A stretch of 64,000 nt of DNA from the NCBI GenBank assembly GCA_000469685.2, contig LS997564.1:36970151-37034150 (forward strand), written 5' to 3'. Below are positions 62,730 through 64,000 of the stretch, one piece after another. Within the stretch, counting starts at the first letter, position 1; each line of letters begins with the position of its first letter. The translations under genes were made by a program, and so were the position numbers. Source of the stretch: Haemonchus contortus. Lineage: Eukaryota > Nematoda > Chromadorea > Rhabditida > Trichostrongylidae. The notes below the pieces were generated by a model that worked only from the letters and a program-made list of their open reading frames with translations, was not told the DNA's origin and made no database searches.

Positions 62730-62819
62730 TTGTTTTTTGCCAACCTTCATCCACTGATGAGCCTCGGGGTTGGCAAAAAACAAGTGGTTCGTCTGGATAT
62801 AAGAGGCGAAACGAACCAC
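62730..62819 (+). ncRNA. Twin-hairpin structure containing a complete split hammerhead core
   Basis: Hairpin 1 has a perfect 16-bp stem (62730-62745 with 62768-62783) and a 22-nt loop. Hairpin 2 has a perfect 9-bp stem (62784-62792 with 62811-62819) and an 18-nt loop. Loop 1 carries AUCCA, CUGAUGA (62754-62760) and GCCUC in a row. Loop 2 carries C, UGGAU, AUAA, GAGGC and GAA in a row. AUCCA/UGGAU and GCCUC/GAGGC are perfect 5-bp complements, so loop-loop pairing would create hammerhead stems I and II, hairpin 2's stem would be stem III closed by A62811-U62792, and C62793 would be the cleavage-site nucleotide. The strand order is not that of type I, II or III hammerheads. With no linker between the hairpins, full folding in cis would need part of stem 1 to open; folding between two molecules is the alternative. 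Function is inferred only. Confidence 0.55.
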
Positions 62820-62878
62820 CTATTTAGTTTTTCTATTTTTTAATGTGTTTTGATGTTATTGACCTTTTTTAAAATTGA

Positions 62879-63055
62879 GCATACGGTAAGGTAAGCTGCG
62901 CGGGGTTGGTGCGAGCTGTTGACGTGGGAACTTTATTAGATTTATTGATCGATGAATCCAGAGTTAAAGCTGCATTAGCTCCAGTTCTTCTTACTTCCAT
63001 GGATATCGATCCCATCAGAATGAATATCGGATGTCGTGGATATGAAATGAGCTTG
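62879..63055 (+). other. Protein-like open stretch (possible exon or fragment)
   Basis: The frame is open from 62879 and reads as ordinary protein (for example VDVGTLLDLLIDESRVKAAL and TSMDIDPIRMNIGCRGYEMS) before turning into low-complexity hydrophobic sequence near 63060. It has no clear acceptor or donor and I do not recognise a family. It begins 60 nt downstream of the split hammerhead, so it could belong to the same element. Confidence 0.25.
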
Positions 63056-64000
63056 GATAGTTTTAATTACCTTTTCTACTTAATTTCAATTTCCTTTCTT
63101 CTATTTTTCTAACTTTTATGACTACTGTTCCAACCCTTGAATTTCCGATTATAAAGCTCAATAGGACAATTAAAAACTCATTTGTAATAATTTTCATGGG
63201 AAGCTATCCGGAAATATCCAAAGAAAAGGAAGAAACTATTCGTGAGAGTATTCCACTGCATAATGACTTGGAGTATTGAAAGGTACTCAGAAGTTGATAT
63301 TCCCAGCTAAGGTTTTATAGAGAATACTTGTTTTTACTACATGGTTTTTGTTTATTTGTTTTGAAAATATTTATGAGATAAAAATTATTTACTATTAGGC
63401 TCTTATGAATTCATTATTTCAATTGAATTCGTTATTTCATTAACGAGTACATTCATTATTTATCAGTTAGCCATTAATCACTGGTCACGTGACGAAAAAT
63501 TTAAGTCTACCAAACTATGACTGGCTGCTCAGTAAACAAATTAATAAGCAAAATGATCTTCGACTTCGCTGTTCTCGTCACAAATTTCCAAATGTTTGAG
63601 AAAATTCTAGATTGAGATTACCTATGGCATTTCTGATTTTTGTCTGAACCTGAGTAAAGGCGAGTGGTCGACATTAAAAAAAAACTTTCAAATATTCTTG
63701 TTTGTTGTAACTCTGTTTTATTAAAATTGAAATTGCTTTTGAGAAGGCAACGTGGATTTTTTGAGGGATTATCTTCCTTCGCTCAGCTATATTTCCTAGC
63801 CATATCATGGCGTATTCGGGCCGCAATAAAAGTTCTGAATAGGAAACATCCATATCCTTTCTCATTTCATACGGAAATACCTCCGTTTCGTGCTTATTCT
63901 AGAATGAAGGCACTGCAAGTAAGCTGGTTCCGAAGATTGGAAAAAAATTAGGCTGAAACAGCACGGAAGGGAGCCAAACTTGGTAAAAGGACAATTACCA
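63056..64000. other. AT-rich 3' end of the window
   Basis: No gene or RNA feature is supported. The stretch around 63410-63475 repeats TTCATTATTT-like blocks. Confidence 0.4.

Overview
The window is nuclear DNA of a nematode, most likely a clade V strongylid such as a hookworm; the species is inferred, not shown. The evidence is the three recognisable multi-exon genes (a peptide-type GPCR, pan-3 and cnx-1), short nematode introns of about 50-60 bp mixed with kilobase introns full of repeats, TTTCAG/TTCTAG 3' splice sites placed 0-10 nt before start codons (the pattern of spliced-leader trans-splicing), and a maT (DD37D) mariner-like transposon. All three genes were rebuilt exon by exon. Every GT-AG junction keeps frame, and the totals are 405, 620 and 602 codons.

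Layout. 1-12857: a rhodopsin-family neuropeptide-type GPCR on the + strand with eight coding exons. Its 3.9 kb first intron and 5.3 kb last intron hold tRNA-derived SINEs, a foldback MITE and a complete but dead 1.3 kb maT element. 12858-28220: about 15 kb with no gene I can support, made of SINEs, a TIR-bearing MITE family of about 515 bp, three foldback elements and small tandem repeats. 28231-34680: pan-3, pseudokinase subunit of the PAN2-PAN3 poly(A) nuclease, 19 exons. 34681-41040: probable 3' flank of pan-3, a tRNA-like repeat and a 71-bp perfect palindrome. 41056-46102: cnx-1, calnexin, 15 exons, with its poly(A) signal. 46486-64000: mostly gene-poor, with one plausible minus-strand exon, further MITE and SINE copies, and two hammerhead-ribozyme-like structures.

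How the genes relate. PAN3 (cytoplasmic mRNA deadenylation), calnexin (ER glycoprotein folding) and the GPCR (plasma-membrane peptide signalling) do not form a pathway. pan-3 and cnx-1 lie next to each other and on the same strand, and by my recollection their C. elegans orthologues (ZK632.7 and ZK632.6) are also neighbours, so this looks like old microsynteny stretched by repeats.

The most unusual object is at 62730-62819. Two abutting perfect hairpins have loops that together carry every conserved hammerhead core element (CUGAUGA, GAA, the A-U pair, C17) and can pair through two 5-bp kissing helices into a complete hammerhead core with non-standard strand order. A second, more ordinary hammerhead-like motif lies at 58446-58484, inside a 169-bp inverted repeat.
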